A DNA stretch of 64,000 nt, taken from positions 1,116,001 through 1,180,000 of the forward strand of contig NZ_SZPZ01000004.1 in assembly GCF_005233875.1 (NCBI RefSeq), given 5' to 3'. The notes under the pieces were generated by a model. The model had not been told where the DNA came from. It saw only the letters and a list, made by a program, of their open reading frames with translations, and searched no databases. The position numbers were made by a program, and so were the translations under genes. This DNA is from Kribbella jiaozuonensis (GTDB lineage Bacteria > Actinomycetota > Actinomycetes > Propionibacteriales > Kribbellaceae). How positions within the stretch are numbered: the first letter of the stretch is position 1; the number at the start of each line of letters is the position of its first letter. This document shows, piece after piece, positions 35,736-43,813 of the stretch.

Positions 35736-36725
35736 CTATGCCCCCAGTGCCTCGATCAACTCCTTCTCCTTCGCCGGGCTCAGCCCGGCGCGTCGCTCCC
35801 GCTCCAGACCGAGCTCCCGCTCCCAGGCGAGCGCATCCTCCAGGAACTCCCGGCGCGGCCGATGCGTCAGCCCGGCTGCGGCCGCCGCCGCACCGCTCCG
35901 CGACGACCAGCCCTCGTACCCAGGCTCGGTCAACCACATCGCCAGCGACTCCGGCCCCATGTACTGCCCGACCTCCTGCTTCTCCAACCACTCCCGCGGC
36001 GCGAGCACGACCGGCCCGGTGTGACCGCCCACCTCGCGCGCCAGCTCGATCCACTCGCCGAACGGCACCAGCGGACCGCGAGTGTCGAACGTCCCCGTCC
36101 GGCCCTCGGTCGCGTTGTCCAGCAGCCAGCCGGCCAGATCCCGGACGTCGATCACGGACGTCGCCAGCTCGGGCGTGTCCGGCACCAGCATCGGCTCCTC
36201 CGGCGCACGCGCCGCCCGCGCGACCCACGTCCCCGATCGGTCGCTCCGGTCCCCCGGCCCGCCGATCAGGCCGGCGCGGGCGATCACGAGCCGATCCCCC
36301 ACCACCTCCCGCGACGCGAGCTCGCTGGCGACCTTGGCCTCGCCGTACAGCTCCTGCTCCACCACATCCAGCTCGGTCGGCTCCCGCAGTACTGCGGTCT
36401 CGTCCGCGCCGGGCGTGTCGTATGTCGCGTAGGCGTTCACCGAGGACACGTACGTCCAGTGCTTCGCCTGGGCACCGAAGGCGGCCAGTGCACCCCTCAC
36501 GAACCCTGGCTGCCAGGACACCTCGAACACGGCATCCCAGTCGCGCGGCGGGACAGCGTCGTACGCATCCGGGCTGCTGCGGTCGACCGCTATCAGGCTG
36601 GCACCGTCTGCGATGGCGCCGCTCTCGCCGCGTGCCACGCAGGTCACCGAATGTCCGCGCGCGACTGCCTGCGCAGCGATCTCGCGACCGAGCCACGCCG
36701 TACCACCGAGGATGAGAATCTCCAT
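35736..36725 (-). CDS. NAD-dependent epimerase/reductase family protein
   Basis: A 329-residue Rossmann-fold protein beginning EILILGGTAWLGREIAAQAV (dinucleotide-binding GGTxxLG). A YGEAKV segment near residue 140 (ELYGEAKVASELA) supplies the Tyr and Lys of extended short-chain dehydrogenases, together with SSVNAYATY. It resembles isoflavone-reductase-like or mRNA-binding CSP41-type epimerases; the substrate is unknown. ATG 36725 is chosen because the nucleotide motif follows immediately. It lies 11 bases upstream of the phosphoesterase, so the two are co-transcribed. Confidence 0.85.
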   Translation of the reverse strand: MEILILGGTAWLGREIAAQAVARGHSVTCVARGESGAIADGASLIAVDRSSPDAYDAVPPRDWDAVFEVSWQPGFVRGALAAFGAQAKHWTYVSSVNAYATYDTPGADETAVLREPTELDVVEQELYGEAKVASELASREVVGDRLVIARAGLIGGPGDRSDRSGTWVARAARAPEEPMLVPDTPELATSVIDVRDLAGWLLDNATEGRTGTFDTRGPLVPFGEWIELAREVGGHTGPVVLAPREWLEKQEVGQYMGPESLAMWLTEPGYEGWSSRSGAAAAAAGLTHRPRREFLEDALAWERELGLERERRAGLSPAKEKELIEALGA

Positions 36726-36905
36726 GCGGGCAAGCCAATCAGGCCCGACCGACAAAACCCAGACACCTCTGCCGAGGGCAGAAACGGCGCGTGATCCGCT
36801 GCCCGCGTCAGGTCACCGTAACCGGTCGGGCCTTGCCAGCCAGGCGATCCAGGCGCACTGTCGAAGGAGACATCCAGGGGTGAGTGTCACAACACAGGGG
36901 GAGAA

Positions 36906-37217
36906 ATGGCTGGTTTCGTTCAGATCATCGAGTACCGGACGTCGAAGCCGGACGAGATCAAGGCGCTGATGGACGACTACAGCGCCAAGCGCGAAGCCGA
37001 GGGCGAAGGGCCCGCGCCGGTCCGCGGCATCACCTGCGCCGACCGGGACGAGTCCGGACGGTACTTCGCGATCGTCGAGTTCGCCTCGTACGAGGACGCG
37101 ATGGCGAACTCCCGGCGGGCCGACACCACCGAGTTCTCGGCGCAGATGATGGCGCTCTGCGACGGACCCGGGAAGTTCTACAACCTCGACCTGACCGAGG
37201 AGATGAACTACCGCTGA
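36906..37217 (+). CDS. Conserved hypothetical protein (ferredoxin-like fold)
   Basis: A 103-residue protein (MAGFVQIIEYRTSKPDEIKA, GRYFAIVEFASYEDAMANSR) with the beta-alpha-beta pattern and charged surface of dimeric alpha-beta barrel proteins such as ABM-like domains. Function unknown. GGGGGAG precedes the ATG by 4-5 bases. The stop is followed by three strong hairpins. Confidence 0.78.
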   Translation: MAGFVQIIEYRTSKPDEIKALMDDYSAKREAEGEGPAPVRGITCADRDESGRYFAIVEFASYEDAMANSRRADTTEFSAQMMALCDGPGKFYNLDLTEEMNYR

Positions 37218-37223
37218 CCGGTC

Positions 37224-37345
37224 CCGGCCCAGGCGTATCGCGAGTCCGCCTGGGCCGGTACCGCGCCGGGTACGGTGTACGCCGCCTCGCCGAGGCGTAC
37301 GCCGTACCTGGGCCACGCCCGGTGCCGGGAGGGGAAACGGCACCG
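37224..37345. terminator. Three consecutive terminator-like hairpins
   Basis: Hairpin 1: 37224-37235 with 37247-37258, a perfect 12 bp (CCGGCCCAGGCG). Hairpin 2: 37270-37307, two arms with gtacgg and gtacgcc blocks pairing around a small bulge. Hairpin 3: 37320-37327 with 37338-37345, a perfect 8 bp (CGGTGCCG). They fill the space between two convergent genes. Confidence 0.7.
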
Positions 37346-37406
37346 AGGCGCGCTGTGGGCAGCTCGGGTCCGCGGCGCCGGATCCGTTCTGCGGGTCACT
37401 GACTGG

Positions 37407-37841
37407 TCAGCGAAAGACTCGGTACGACGTCCAGGCGGACGGCGGCGCGGCGCCGTGCTTGCGGCTGAACGCGCCCTCGGGCCCGAAGCCCCGGTCGGTG
37501 CCGAGGTCGCCGTCCGAGTGGAGCGGGTCGGGGTCCTGCGGCTCGGGCGCCGAGTGCAGGTCCGGCCAGGGCCGGGGTGGTAGGGACTCGCGGGGCGGCA
37601 GCCTGAGGTCGGGATCGGGACCCCGTTCCGGGTCGAGCCATTCGACCTCGGTGGCCCCGTTGTGACCGTGGATGGCGATGACGGACTCGATGCCGTCCCA
37701 CACGGTCGTGGTCGGATAGTCGCCGTACCAGCGCAGCGCGACGGCTCCGTCGGTGAACTGCACTCCCTCGGCGACGGGCCCGGTGCCACTGACACCGGAG
37801 ACGTCCTGATGACGGATCAACCGGAAACGACGGGAACTCAT
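37407..37841 (-). CDS. Hypothetical proline-rich acidic protein
   Basis: A 144-residue protein. The first 70 residues (FRLIRHQDVSGVSGTGPVAE, YPTTTVWDGIESVIAIHGHN) form a small beta-rich domain; the second half is proline- and aspartate-rich and looks unstructured. The start overlaps the stop of the upstream gene (ATGA). I do not recognise a family. The two genes appear as a small operon after the secretion/toxin cluster. Confidence 0.65.
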   Translation of the reverse strand: MSSRRFRLIRHQDVSGVSGTGPVAEGVQFTDGAVALRWYGDYPTTTVWDGIESVIAIHGHNGATEVEWLDPERGPDPDLRLPPRESLPPRPWPDLHSAPEPQDPDPLHSDGDLGTDRGFGPEGAFSRKHGAAPPSAWTSYRVFR

Positions 37842-38083
37842 TTCGGCGCTACCTCCCAGAGCCGCTCCCCCGGCAACTTCCGCTCCGGACCGGGATCCTG
37901 GTCCGGCACCGGCTCGCTCGTCACCCGCAACCCGGCGAACCTGCGCGACATGGCCGCGGCGTACCGCTCGGCCAGCTCGGCCTCGGCCCGGTAGTCGGCA
38001 ACCACATGGTCCCCGAACCAGACCCGCACCCGCCGCCGCTCCACCCGGACCGCAGCCGGGTGAGGATCACCACCGTCAGCCAT
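37838..38083 (-). CDS. Hypothetical small protein
   Basis: An 81-residue protein (MADGGDPHPAAVRVERRRVR, VWFGDHVVADYRAEAELAER) with a short beta-rich N-terminus and a helical, charged C-terminus. It is coupled to the next gene by ATGA overlap. The function is unknown. It sits 174 bases downstream of the putative immunity gene and has its own upstream region. Confidence 0.6.
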   Translation of the reverse strand: MADGGDPHPAAVRVERRRVRVWFGDHVVADYRAEAELAERYAAAMSRRFAGLRVTSEPVPDQDPGPERKLPGERLWEVAPK

Positions 38084-38257
38084 CTCAATGCACCCGACAC
38101 CGAGTCGAGCCGTTTCCCATCAGCGACCTCGCAACAAAACCCTTCACGTCAATCACTTCCACTTCCCTGTGGGGATGGGTTCACAGGTAGTGACGGCCAC
38201 CTCAGCCGTTCATGACGCAACTCCCAAGAAAAATCTCACACCCCGTAAGGACCCCGC

Positions 38258-38719
38258 TCAGCCGACGACCCACGGGCGCCAGGTGTCGAGATCGGGGTCG
38301 TCGAGGGTCGTACCCGGTTCGAAGGTGTGGGTTCCGCGGCCGGGCAGGTAGGCCGCGACGAGAAGCTCCACGTTGTGCGACAGGATGGCCGGCACATCTC
38401 CGAAGGCCCCCACCAGCAATTCGAAGGCGAGCCGGGCCTCCTCGGCCTGTGCGGGCTTCCGGTTGCGAGCCTGGACGTCGACAACCAGCGGATAGTGATC
38501 CATCGCCTGCACTTCGTCGGGCTCCGGCTGGAAGGTGTTCGGCCCGATGTAGAAGCCGATGATCTCGTCGAACGTCCGCGCCCGGCCTTTGTACTGCAAC
38601 TCACCGGTCTCGACCCGCAGGTCGCCGTTGAACTCGAGGCCGAGCACCTCCGCCACCCGTCCGGCGGCGTCCTCCAACGACCCCTCCATCGACAGAAAGA
38701 TCTCGTCGCTGTCAGCCAT
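38258..38719 (-). CDS. Putative immunity protein of the nuclease-toxin gene
   Basis: A 153-residue acidic protein (DEIFLSMEGSLEDAAGRVAE, YKGRARTFDEIIGFYIGPNT, DVPAILSHNVELLVAAYLPG). It shows no catalytic motif and no signal peptide. Its ATG overlaps the TGA of the toxin-like gene by one base (TGATG), so it is translated together with it. Small acidic proteins placed directly behind polymorphic toxins are typically cytosolic immunity proteins that cover the toxin active site. This assignment rests on position and character, not on a recognised family. Confidence 0.6.
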   Translation of the reverse strand: MADSDEIFLSMEGSLEDAAGRVAEVLGLEFNGDLRVETGELQYKGRARTFDEIIGFYIGPNTFQPEPDEVQAMDHYPLVVDVQARNRKPAQAEEARLAFELLVGAFGDVPAILSHNVELLVAAYLPGRGTHTFEPGTTLDDPDLDTWRPWVVG

Positions 38720-39966
38720 CAGTTCTCCCTCGCATAACTCACCAACCGACCGTCACCAAGAATCACGTGCACCATGCTGGCCACCCTCGAGCCCGGCTGA
38801 CTGGAGGCCCGCCGAAACGCTCGTTCCGCATCGTCCTCCGACAGCCCGATCCGGCGTCCGTCGATGACCACCTCGCCATCGGTTCCCGACTGCCCGCTGC
38901 CGCGGTTCATGTTCCGCTTGACCGCGCTGTTCTTCAGGCTCGTCGGCGTCTTGAACTCGACGACGACTCCGCGGCTCGACGCGGACCTGCGCACCATGAC
39001 GTCGGGATTCTTGTGGTGCTGCCGGGTGTGGTCGGCAGGTCTGACATCGACGCGCCAGCCCTCCTCGGCGAGACGTTCGGCGATGACCAGCTCGTGTGGC
39101 TCGAAGGTCTCGTCCGGGCCGTAGAGGCCGGGCTCGAAGTCGACGTCGAGCGGTCGGGCGTCGAAAGCCGGGTCGAAGTCGACGGTGGGGAGGTCGGGGA
39201 GGTCGATGTCGACGACTAGCGGTTGGCGGCGGGGTTCTTCCGGGTAGTCGAAGGTGGCCGAGACCTCGTCCGTGGTGATGGTGAGGGTGGCGTGTTGCCA
39301 CTTCTTGTTCTCGTTCTCGGCCATGGACTCGAGGAGGTTCTTGACGGCCTCGGTGAGGTCTACCTCGATTTCGCGGTCCTCGAGGAGGTGCTCGTTGCGT
39401 TTCTCGTCTTCTTTTTCGTTGCGTTCTTCGAACTCGATCTCGCCGGACTCGAGGATGGTGATTTCTACCTCGAGGGGGTCCTGCTGGTCGTCGCGGTCGT
39501 CGTCTTTCTCGTGGGCCTTGCGGTATTTCTCGAAGGCCTTGCGAGAGACCGTGACGAGCGGGGGTTCGTTGTCTTCGGCAACTTCTAGGTTTTCGTAGGC
39601 GAAGGTGAGGCGCTTGGTCCGGCCGAGGGAGTCCAGGTCGCCGGAGCCGCTGGTGAGTTTGTTGCGGTCGGCGGAGTCTGACGAGGGGCGGTTCGTTGAC
39701 GGGCCTGCGGCGCCGACGAGGCCTTCGGCCCAGCCTCGCGCCTTCGGGGGCGCCATCGAGAGGTAGTGGGCGGCGGCCTCGCACGCTCGAGCGGCGGCGT
39801 CGAGTTGCTGGGCCGCGACGGTTGCCTGGCCGCGGGACGCGATCAGTGCGAGCTGGGCGTTCTCACGGCACCGTACGGCGGTGCGCTGGAGCTGCTCGAC
39901 CACGCGTGGGATCTCGTCGAAACAGTCGACCAGACCGCGCGCGACCCGCTGCAGCTCGGACGGCAA
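38719..39966 (-). CDS. Putative polymorphic toxin with CdiA-C-like PD-(D/E)XK nuclease domain
   Basis: A 415-residue protein. Residues 1-85 are a helical pair (SELQRVARGLVDCFDEIPRV ... ACEAAAHYLSM) of the size of WXG100/LXG N-termini. Residues about 130-215 are extremely charged (DDDRDDQQDPLEVE, ERNEKEDEKRNEHL) with unusual AAA and GAA codons. Residues 288-415 resemble CdiA C-terminal tRNA nucleases: LAEEGWRVDVRP, NPDVMV (Asp322), VVVEFKTPTS (Glu337, Lys339), GQSGTDGEVVID. The domain is probably a PD-(D/E)XK RNase or DNase. It lies between the WXG-like and immunity-like genes of the FtsK-ATPase operon, 5 bases behind the former. Confidence 0.65.
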   Translation of the reverse strand: MPSELQRVARGLVDCFDEIPRVVEQLQRTAVRCRENAQLALIASRGQATVAAQQLDAAARACEAAAHYLSMAPPKARGWAEGLVGAAGPSTNRPSSDSADRNKLTSGSGDLDSLGRTKRLTFAYENLEVAEDNEPPLVTVSRKAFEKYRKAHEKDDDRDDQQDPLEVEITILESGEIEFEERNEKEDEKRNEHLLEDREIEVDLTEAVKNLLESMAENENKKWQHATLTITTDEVSATFDYPEEPRRQPLVVDIDLPDLPTVDFDPAFDARPLDVDFEPGLYGPDETFEPHELVIAERLAEEGWRVDVRPADHTRQHHKNPDVMVRRSASSRGVVVEFKTPTSLKNSAVKRNMNRGSGQSGTDGEVVIDGRRIGLSEDDAERAFRRASSQPGSRVASMVHVILGDGRLVSYAREN

Positions 39967-39971
39967 GGGAG

Positions 39972-40232
39972 TCAGATCTGGTCGGCGTAGTTCTTGCAGC
40001 CGGCCGAGGCGATCTCGAGGGCCTCGGCGGCCTGTTCGACGGCCTTGCTCGCGGCCTCGAGGATCTCGGTGATGTCGCGATCGATACCGGTCGCGGTGCC
40101 CGCGATCAGGCTCTCCACCAGCTGGCTGTGCTGGGTGAAACGGAGTTTGAACCCGGCCAGACCGCCGGCCGCCTGCTTGGCCTCCATCGAGACCTGGTGC
40201 AGCTGTTCCTTGAGCCGCAGTACGTCGGACAC
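39972..40232 (-). CDS. WXG100-sized helical protein
   Basis: An 86-residue, all-helical protein (MSDVLRLKEQLHQVSMEAKQ ... ALEIASAGCKNYADQI). The size, the lack of a signal peptide and a central turn around AGGLAGFKLRF agree with WXG100-like secretion partners, although a true Trp-X-Gly is missing. It is placed between the membrane protein and the toxin-like gene, as secretion chaperones or substrates are. A non-secreted adaptor is possible. Confidence 0.6.
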   Translation of the reverse strand: MSDVLRLKEQLHQVSMEAKQAAGGLAGFKLRFTQHSQLVESLIAGTATGIDRDITEILEAASKAVEQAAEALEIASAGCKNYADQI

Positions 40233-40250
40233 CTCAACCCACTCCCAAAC

Positions 40251-40928
40251 CTAGTTGCGCTTCTTCGGCAGCACGATCGCCGTACCCGCCACCACGACCG
40301 GTACCCCGATCCCGATCCACCACGGCAGACCGGCCGCCATCAGGACGAAGACCGCGACCGCACCGCCCCAGCCCCACCAGCGCGCGCCGGGCAGCCGCGG
40401 CAGTCCGAGCATCCGCGAGGCGGCCAGCATCGTGACAGCCGCGATCGCCGCGGCCTCGACCCCGGCCAGGAACGACCCGCTGAACACCCACACCAGCACG
40501 AACCCGACCAGCGCCAGGACCGCGCTGATGGTACGCCGCTTGCGCTGCTCCTGGAGCGCCCGGGCCGTGGTCCGCAGCTCCTCCAACTCGTCGACCGATT
40601 CGGCGAGCTGTTTGGTGATGCGCTCGGCAACGGTCTCGATGTCGTTCAGCGCGCGGATCTCGGGCAGCGAGTGGTTCGCCCGCTTCCCCTCGGCCGGAAG
40701 CCCGGCCCGCTGCAGACTCGCGGCCGCCTTCTCGGCGAGCGCGTTCAGCCGGGTCTGCAGCTTCAGCCCACGCTCGGCCATCGCGTCGGCCTCTGCCGCT
40801 GCGGTCGCCTCGGCCTTGGACTTGTGCGCGGTCAACCGGTCCTGCGCCTGCTGCGCGTCCGCCCGCGCCATCGCGACCGTGCGCAACGCCCGGACGTACT
40901 CGGACCACTCCTGCTCCACGGTCTTCAT
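40251..40928 (-). CDS. Coiled-coil membrane protein of the FtsK-like operon
   Basis: A 225-residue protein: a long coiled-coil (about 1-130, EYVRALRTVAMARADAQQAQ; ITKQLAESVDELEELRTTAR) followed by three or four membrane helices (ISAVLALVGFVLVWVFSGSF, GVEAAAIAAVTMLAASRML, GGAVAVFVLMAAGLPWWIGI). It could anchor the ATPase to the membrane. Its start overlaps the ATPase stop (ATGA). No match to EccB, EccD or EccE is visible. Confidence 0.7.
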   Translation of the reverse strand: MKTVEQEWSEYVRALRTVAMARADAQQAQDRLTAHKSKAEATAAAEADAMAERGLKLQTRLNALAEKAAASLQRAGLPAEGKRANHSLPEIRALNDIETVAERITKQLAESVDELEELRTTARALQEQRKRRTISAVLALVGFVLVWVFSGSFLAGVEAAAIAAVTMLAASRMLGLPRLPGARWWGWGGAVAVFVLMAAGLPWWIGIGVPVVVAGTAIVLPKKRN

Positions 40929-43702
40929 CGCCGCACCAGCTCCACCGTGCGCTCCACCTCGTCCGCCCGCAGCGCGGCGAACGGTACGACGACCTGTGCC
41001 TCAGGATGCAGCCCGTCCCACAACAGCCCCCGATGCGGCTCCGAAGCCCACCGCACCAGCGGACCGGCCACGGCACGTACGCCGTCCTGCGGGTGCCGTA
41101 GGAACAGATGTGTCGCCACGTTCGCCCGCCCGTACCCGAGGTGCTCGGTGCACACATGCATCCGGTTCCACCACCCGTACGTGATCAGCCCCTGCGCCGG
41201 CCCGTCCCGCACGATGTCCTGCAGCGCGTTCGCCGGACTCTCGAAGTACCCCTCGGCATGCAGTTGCATCCGCGGCACCCCGTGGAACCCGAACCCGAGC
41301 AGGTACGTCCCGCCGGCCTGGCCGGTCCGCATCGCCTCGCGTAACGCGAACAGCCGCGGCGCGATGTCGTCGTGCTTGTCCACGGTCTCGACCTCACAGC
41401 CGAGCTCCCGCAGCACGTGCACCAGCGCATCCTTGCCCTCGGCAACAGCAGGCGCCGAGTTCGTGCCGTCGACAAATACAAATCTCGGTGGATCCACAGC
41501 CGCGGCCGCCGTCGACACCGCGAGCCCGGTCAGCACGCCGAGCGCATCCGCCGGCCCGTCGCCCAGCACCAGTACGCCGGCACCGGGCTCGGGCCGTACC
41601 TCGACCGAGACCGGCTCCTCGGTCACCGCGATCGGCAACCCCGTCCACGGCCGACCCAACTCGGGCTTCACCGCCGCGGCAGTCTCGGCCAGGTGCGCAG
41701 GCTCAGCCAGATGGAAGACCCGCGGCGGGTGCGCCTCCGACCCCGCGCGCGCCCACAGCTCATGCCGCAGCGCGTCCAGTACCGGCTTGTCCGCGAAGCT
41801 CACCAGCACGTGCTGGTTGTCGTCCGGCGACCCGAAGTTCGCGTTCAGCACTGCCTCGCCACGGAACTGCAGCTCGGCCGCCGCCGTGTTCCCACTCCGC
41901 AGGATCGCCTGCGAGTCGGCCGGCGTGGTCTTCAGCGCGATCCGATACGGCACCTGCCCGAAGATCGAGTCCCGCCGCGTCGACAGCCGCTTCACGCCCT
42001 CGATCGTCTGCGTCGCCAGTACGACGTGAACGCCGTACGCACGCCCCAGCCGAACAAGCCGCTCCAGCAACTTGGCAGCCTCGTCGGCCAGCTCGTCGTC
42101 GTCCTCGAGCAGCACCTGGAACTCATCGAGTACGACGAGGATGCGCGGCGGCCGATCCGGGCCCGGCGCGAGCTCCGCGATATCGGCGACGTTCCCGTGC
42201 GACTTGAAGATCTCGCTGCGGCGCGCGAGCTCGTCCGACAGATGACGCAGTACGGCGAGACCGAACGCGCGATCGCTGTGCACACCGAGCACTCGCACCT
42301 GGGGCAGCCAGTGCGGCCGATCCGGACCCGGACCGAGCGCCGAGAACTCGACGCCGTGCTTGAAGTCGAGCAGGTACATCTCGAGGTCCGCCGGTGCGTA
42401 GCGCGCGGCGAGACCGTGGATCAGCACGAGCAACAGGTTCGACTTGCCCTGGCCGACCGCGCCGCCGACGAGGACGTGCGGGAGGGCCGGGTTGCCGCTG
42501 CGCAACCGGACCAGCGCCGGCGTGCGGTCGTCGTACCCGATCACGGCGCCGATCTCGTCCTTGACCGGCTGCCACCAGGTCAAACGGTCCGGCAGGGTCC
42601 GTTCGAAGTCGATGGTCGGCAGGACGGCGATCTCGGCCTGCTCGGCGATCACGTCACAGATGCCCGCGGCAATGGTCGCGTCGAACGGCGGGTCGAGCCT
42701 TGCCAGCGGCAACTGCGCGACCTCGACCCGGTCATTGCTGATGACAACGGGATTGAGGAGCTCGAGCAACTGTTTCGAGTCGACATCCAGCTCGGCCGCG
42801 GTCGAGGCGTCGTAGTGGACGAGGAAGCAGATCCCGCGCTTGCCGGCGGTCGCGGCCAGCCGGAGCAGATCGCGCTGGGCGAGCGTGTCGATCCCGGACG
42901 GGTAGTCGAACAGGATCACCAGCCGGTACGGATCGGTGACCTGACCGGTCTCCTTGAGCAGGTCCTCGAACCTGTCGTGCCCGAGCTGCGCCTGCCGGCT
43001 CGCTCGCAGCGAGGAGACATCGACCAGACCGGACAGCACCGTGTGCAGCTGCTCCGCCGTGTGCGTTGCCCTCGGCACCAATTGCGGGTACTTCGTGGTC
43101 AGGTGACCGAGCAGCCCCATCACCCCGGTCAGGCGCGGATCGAATGCGTCGACGCGGAGCCGGAACGGCTCGGCCGCTGCGATCAACCGCAACGCGGTGC
43201 TCTGCAGAAGGCGACGAGCATTCTCGTTGCGGTCAGCGGTGACCTTCCAGCCGTTCGTCTGGAGCAGCGGCGCGACCACCGGCGTACCGGCGTCCAACTC
43301 CCCCACGCGCACGTACGACGGGACGCCCGCGCCGACGAGCTGGCGCGAACGCCAGCGCGCATCGTTCGGCGGGATCGAGCCCAGGCCGGGCGCGAGCCGG
43401 TCCGCGAGCAACCGCGCCTTGGGCTCGGCCTCGGCCAAGGCCTCCGCGGTCTTCGCGTCCACCAATCCGCGCGACTCGCGGCGCGCGATAGCGGTCTGCT
43501 CCTGTAACTGACGATGCAGCCGGACGGCGCGCTGGTGCTCGCCCTGGGTCAGCCGCCGCGCGTTCTCCAGCAGCTGTGCCAGCGCGTGCTGCAAACCGCG
43601 GATCCGCGCTTCCAGGAGCTCCGGTGCTGCGTCTGTATTGCGCGCTCCGCGCGAAGCCGATCCGGGCATACCTCCCCCGTCAGGCTCCTCCGTCACGAGC
43701 AC
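40925..43702 (-). CDS. FtsK/SpoIIIE (EccC-like) P-loop ATPase
   Basis: A 925-residue ATPase. Residues 30-100 are coiled-coil. A first module (about 120-345) ends before the main motor: PHVLVGGAVGQGKSN (Walker A, residues 412-421), YLLDFKHGVEFSALG and ILVVLDEFQVLL (Walker B, about 521-532), then VVLATQT. A third module (about 685-925) keeps the fold (AGVLVLGDGPADALGVLTGL, FVFVDGT) but lacks the Walker A Lys. This one-active, others-degenerate layout recalls type VII EccC. No membrane helix is present, so the next gene may provide the anchor. GTG 43702 is the longest start; GTG 43696 or ATG 43669 are possible. Confidence 0.85.
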   Translation of the reverse strand: MLVTEEPDGGGMPGSASRGARNTDAAPELLEARIRGLQHALAQLLENARRLTQGEHQRAVRLHRQLQEQTAIARRESRGLVDAKTAEALAEAEPKARLLADRLAPGLGSIPPNDARWRSRQLVGAGVPSYVRVGELDAGTPVVAPLLQTNGWKVTADRNENARRLLQSTALRLIAAAEPFRLRVDAFDPRLTGVMGLLGHLTTKYPQLVPRATHTAEQLHTVLSGLVDVSSLRASRQAQLGHDRFEDLLKETGQVTDPYRLVILFDYPSGIDTLAQRDLLRLAATAGKRGICFLVHYDASTAAELDVDSKQLLELLNPVVISNDRVEVAQLPLARLDPPFDATIAAGICDVIAEQAEIAVLPTIDFERTLPDRLTWWQPVKDEIGAVIGYDDRTPALVRLRSGNPALPHVLVGGAVGQGKSNLLLVLIHGLAARYAPADLEMYLLDFKHGVEFSALGPGPDRPHWLPQVRVLGVHSDRAFGLAVLRHLSDELARRSEIFKSHGNVADIAELAPGPDRPPRILVVLDEFQVLLEDDDELADEAAKLLERLVRLGRAYGVHVVLATQTIEGVKRLSTRRDSIFGQVPYRIALKTTPADSQAILRSGNTAAAELQFRGEAVLNANFGSPDDNQHVLVSFADKPVLDALRHELWARAGSEAHPPRVFHLAEPAHLAETAAAVKPELGRPWTGLPIAVTEEPVSVEVRPEPGAGVLVLGDGPADALGVLTGLAVSTAAAAVDPPRFVFVDGTNSAPAVAEGKDALVHVLRELGCEVETVDKHDDIAPRLFALREAMRTGQAGGTYLLGFGFHGVPRMQLHAEGYFESPANALQDIVRDGPAQGLITYGWWNRMHVCTEHLGYGRANVATHLFLRHPQDGVRAVAGPLVRWASEPHRGLLWDGLHPEAQVVVPFAALRADEVERTVELVRR

Positions 43703-43742
43703 CGCCCTTCCAAACTTGCCCCGCGACCGTACTGATTGCCTG

Positions 43743-43759
43743 GTGTAACCATGTCACAC
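43743..43759. promoter_or_regulatory. Dyad upstream of FtsK-like operon
   Basis: The sequence fits GTGTNACNNNGTNACAC, an imperfect 17-bp palindrome, 40 bases upstream of the ATPase start and 54 bases from the end of the VOC gene. It is the best candidate operator for this operon. Confidence 0.4.
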
Positions 43760-43813
43760 CTGTAGTCCCATCCGTCACTCCAGGCATCAGCGGTCTCACC
43801 CAGTAATCCGGTG

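Noticed and set aside
39223..39588. Plus-strand hydrophobic frame (121 codons) over the toxin-like gene
   Set aside because: It is the antisense of the charged Glu/Lys region, which yields Val, Phe and Leu on the opposite strand; not a real membrane protein.
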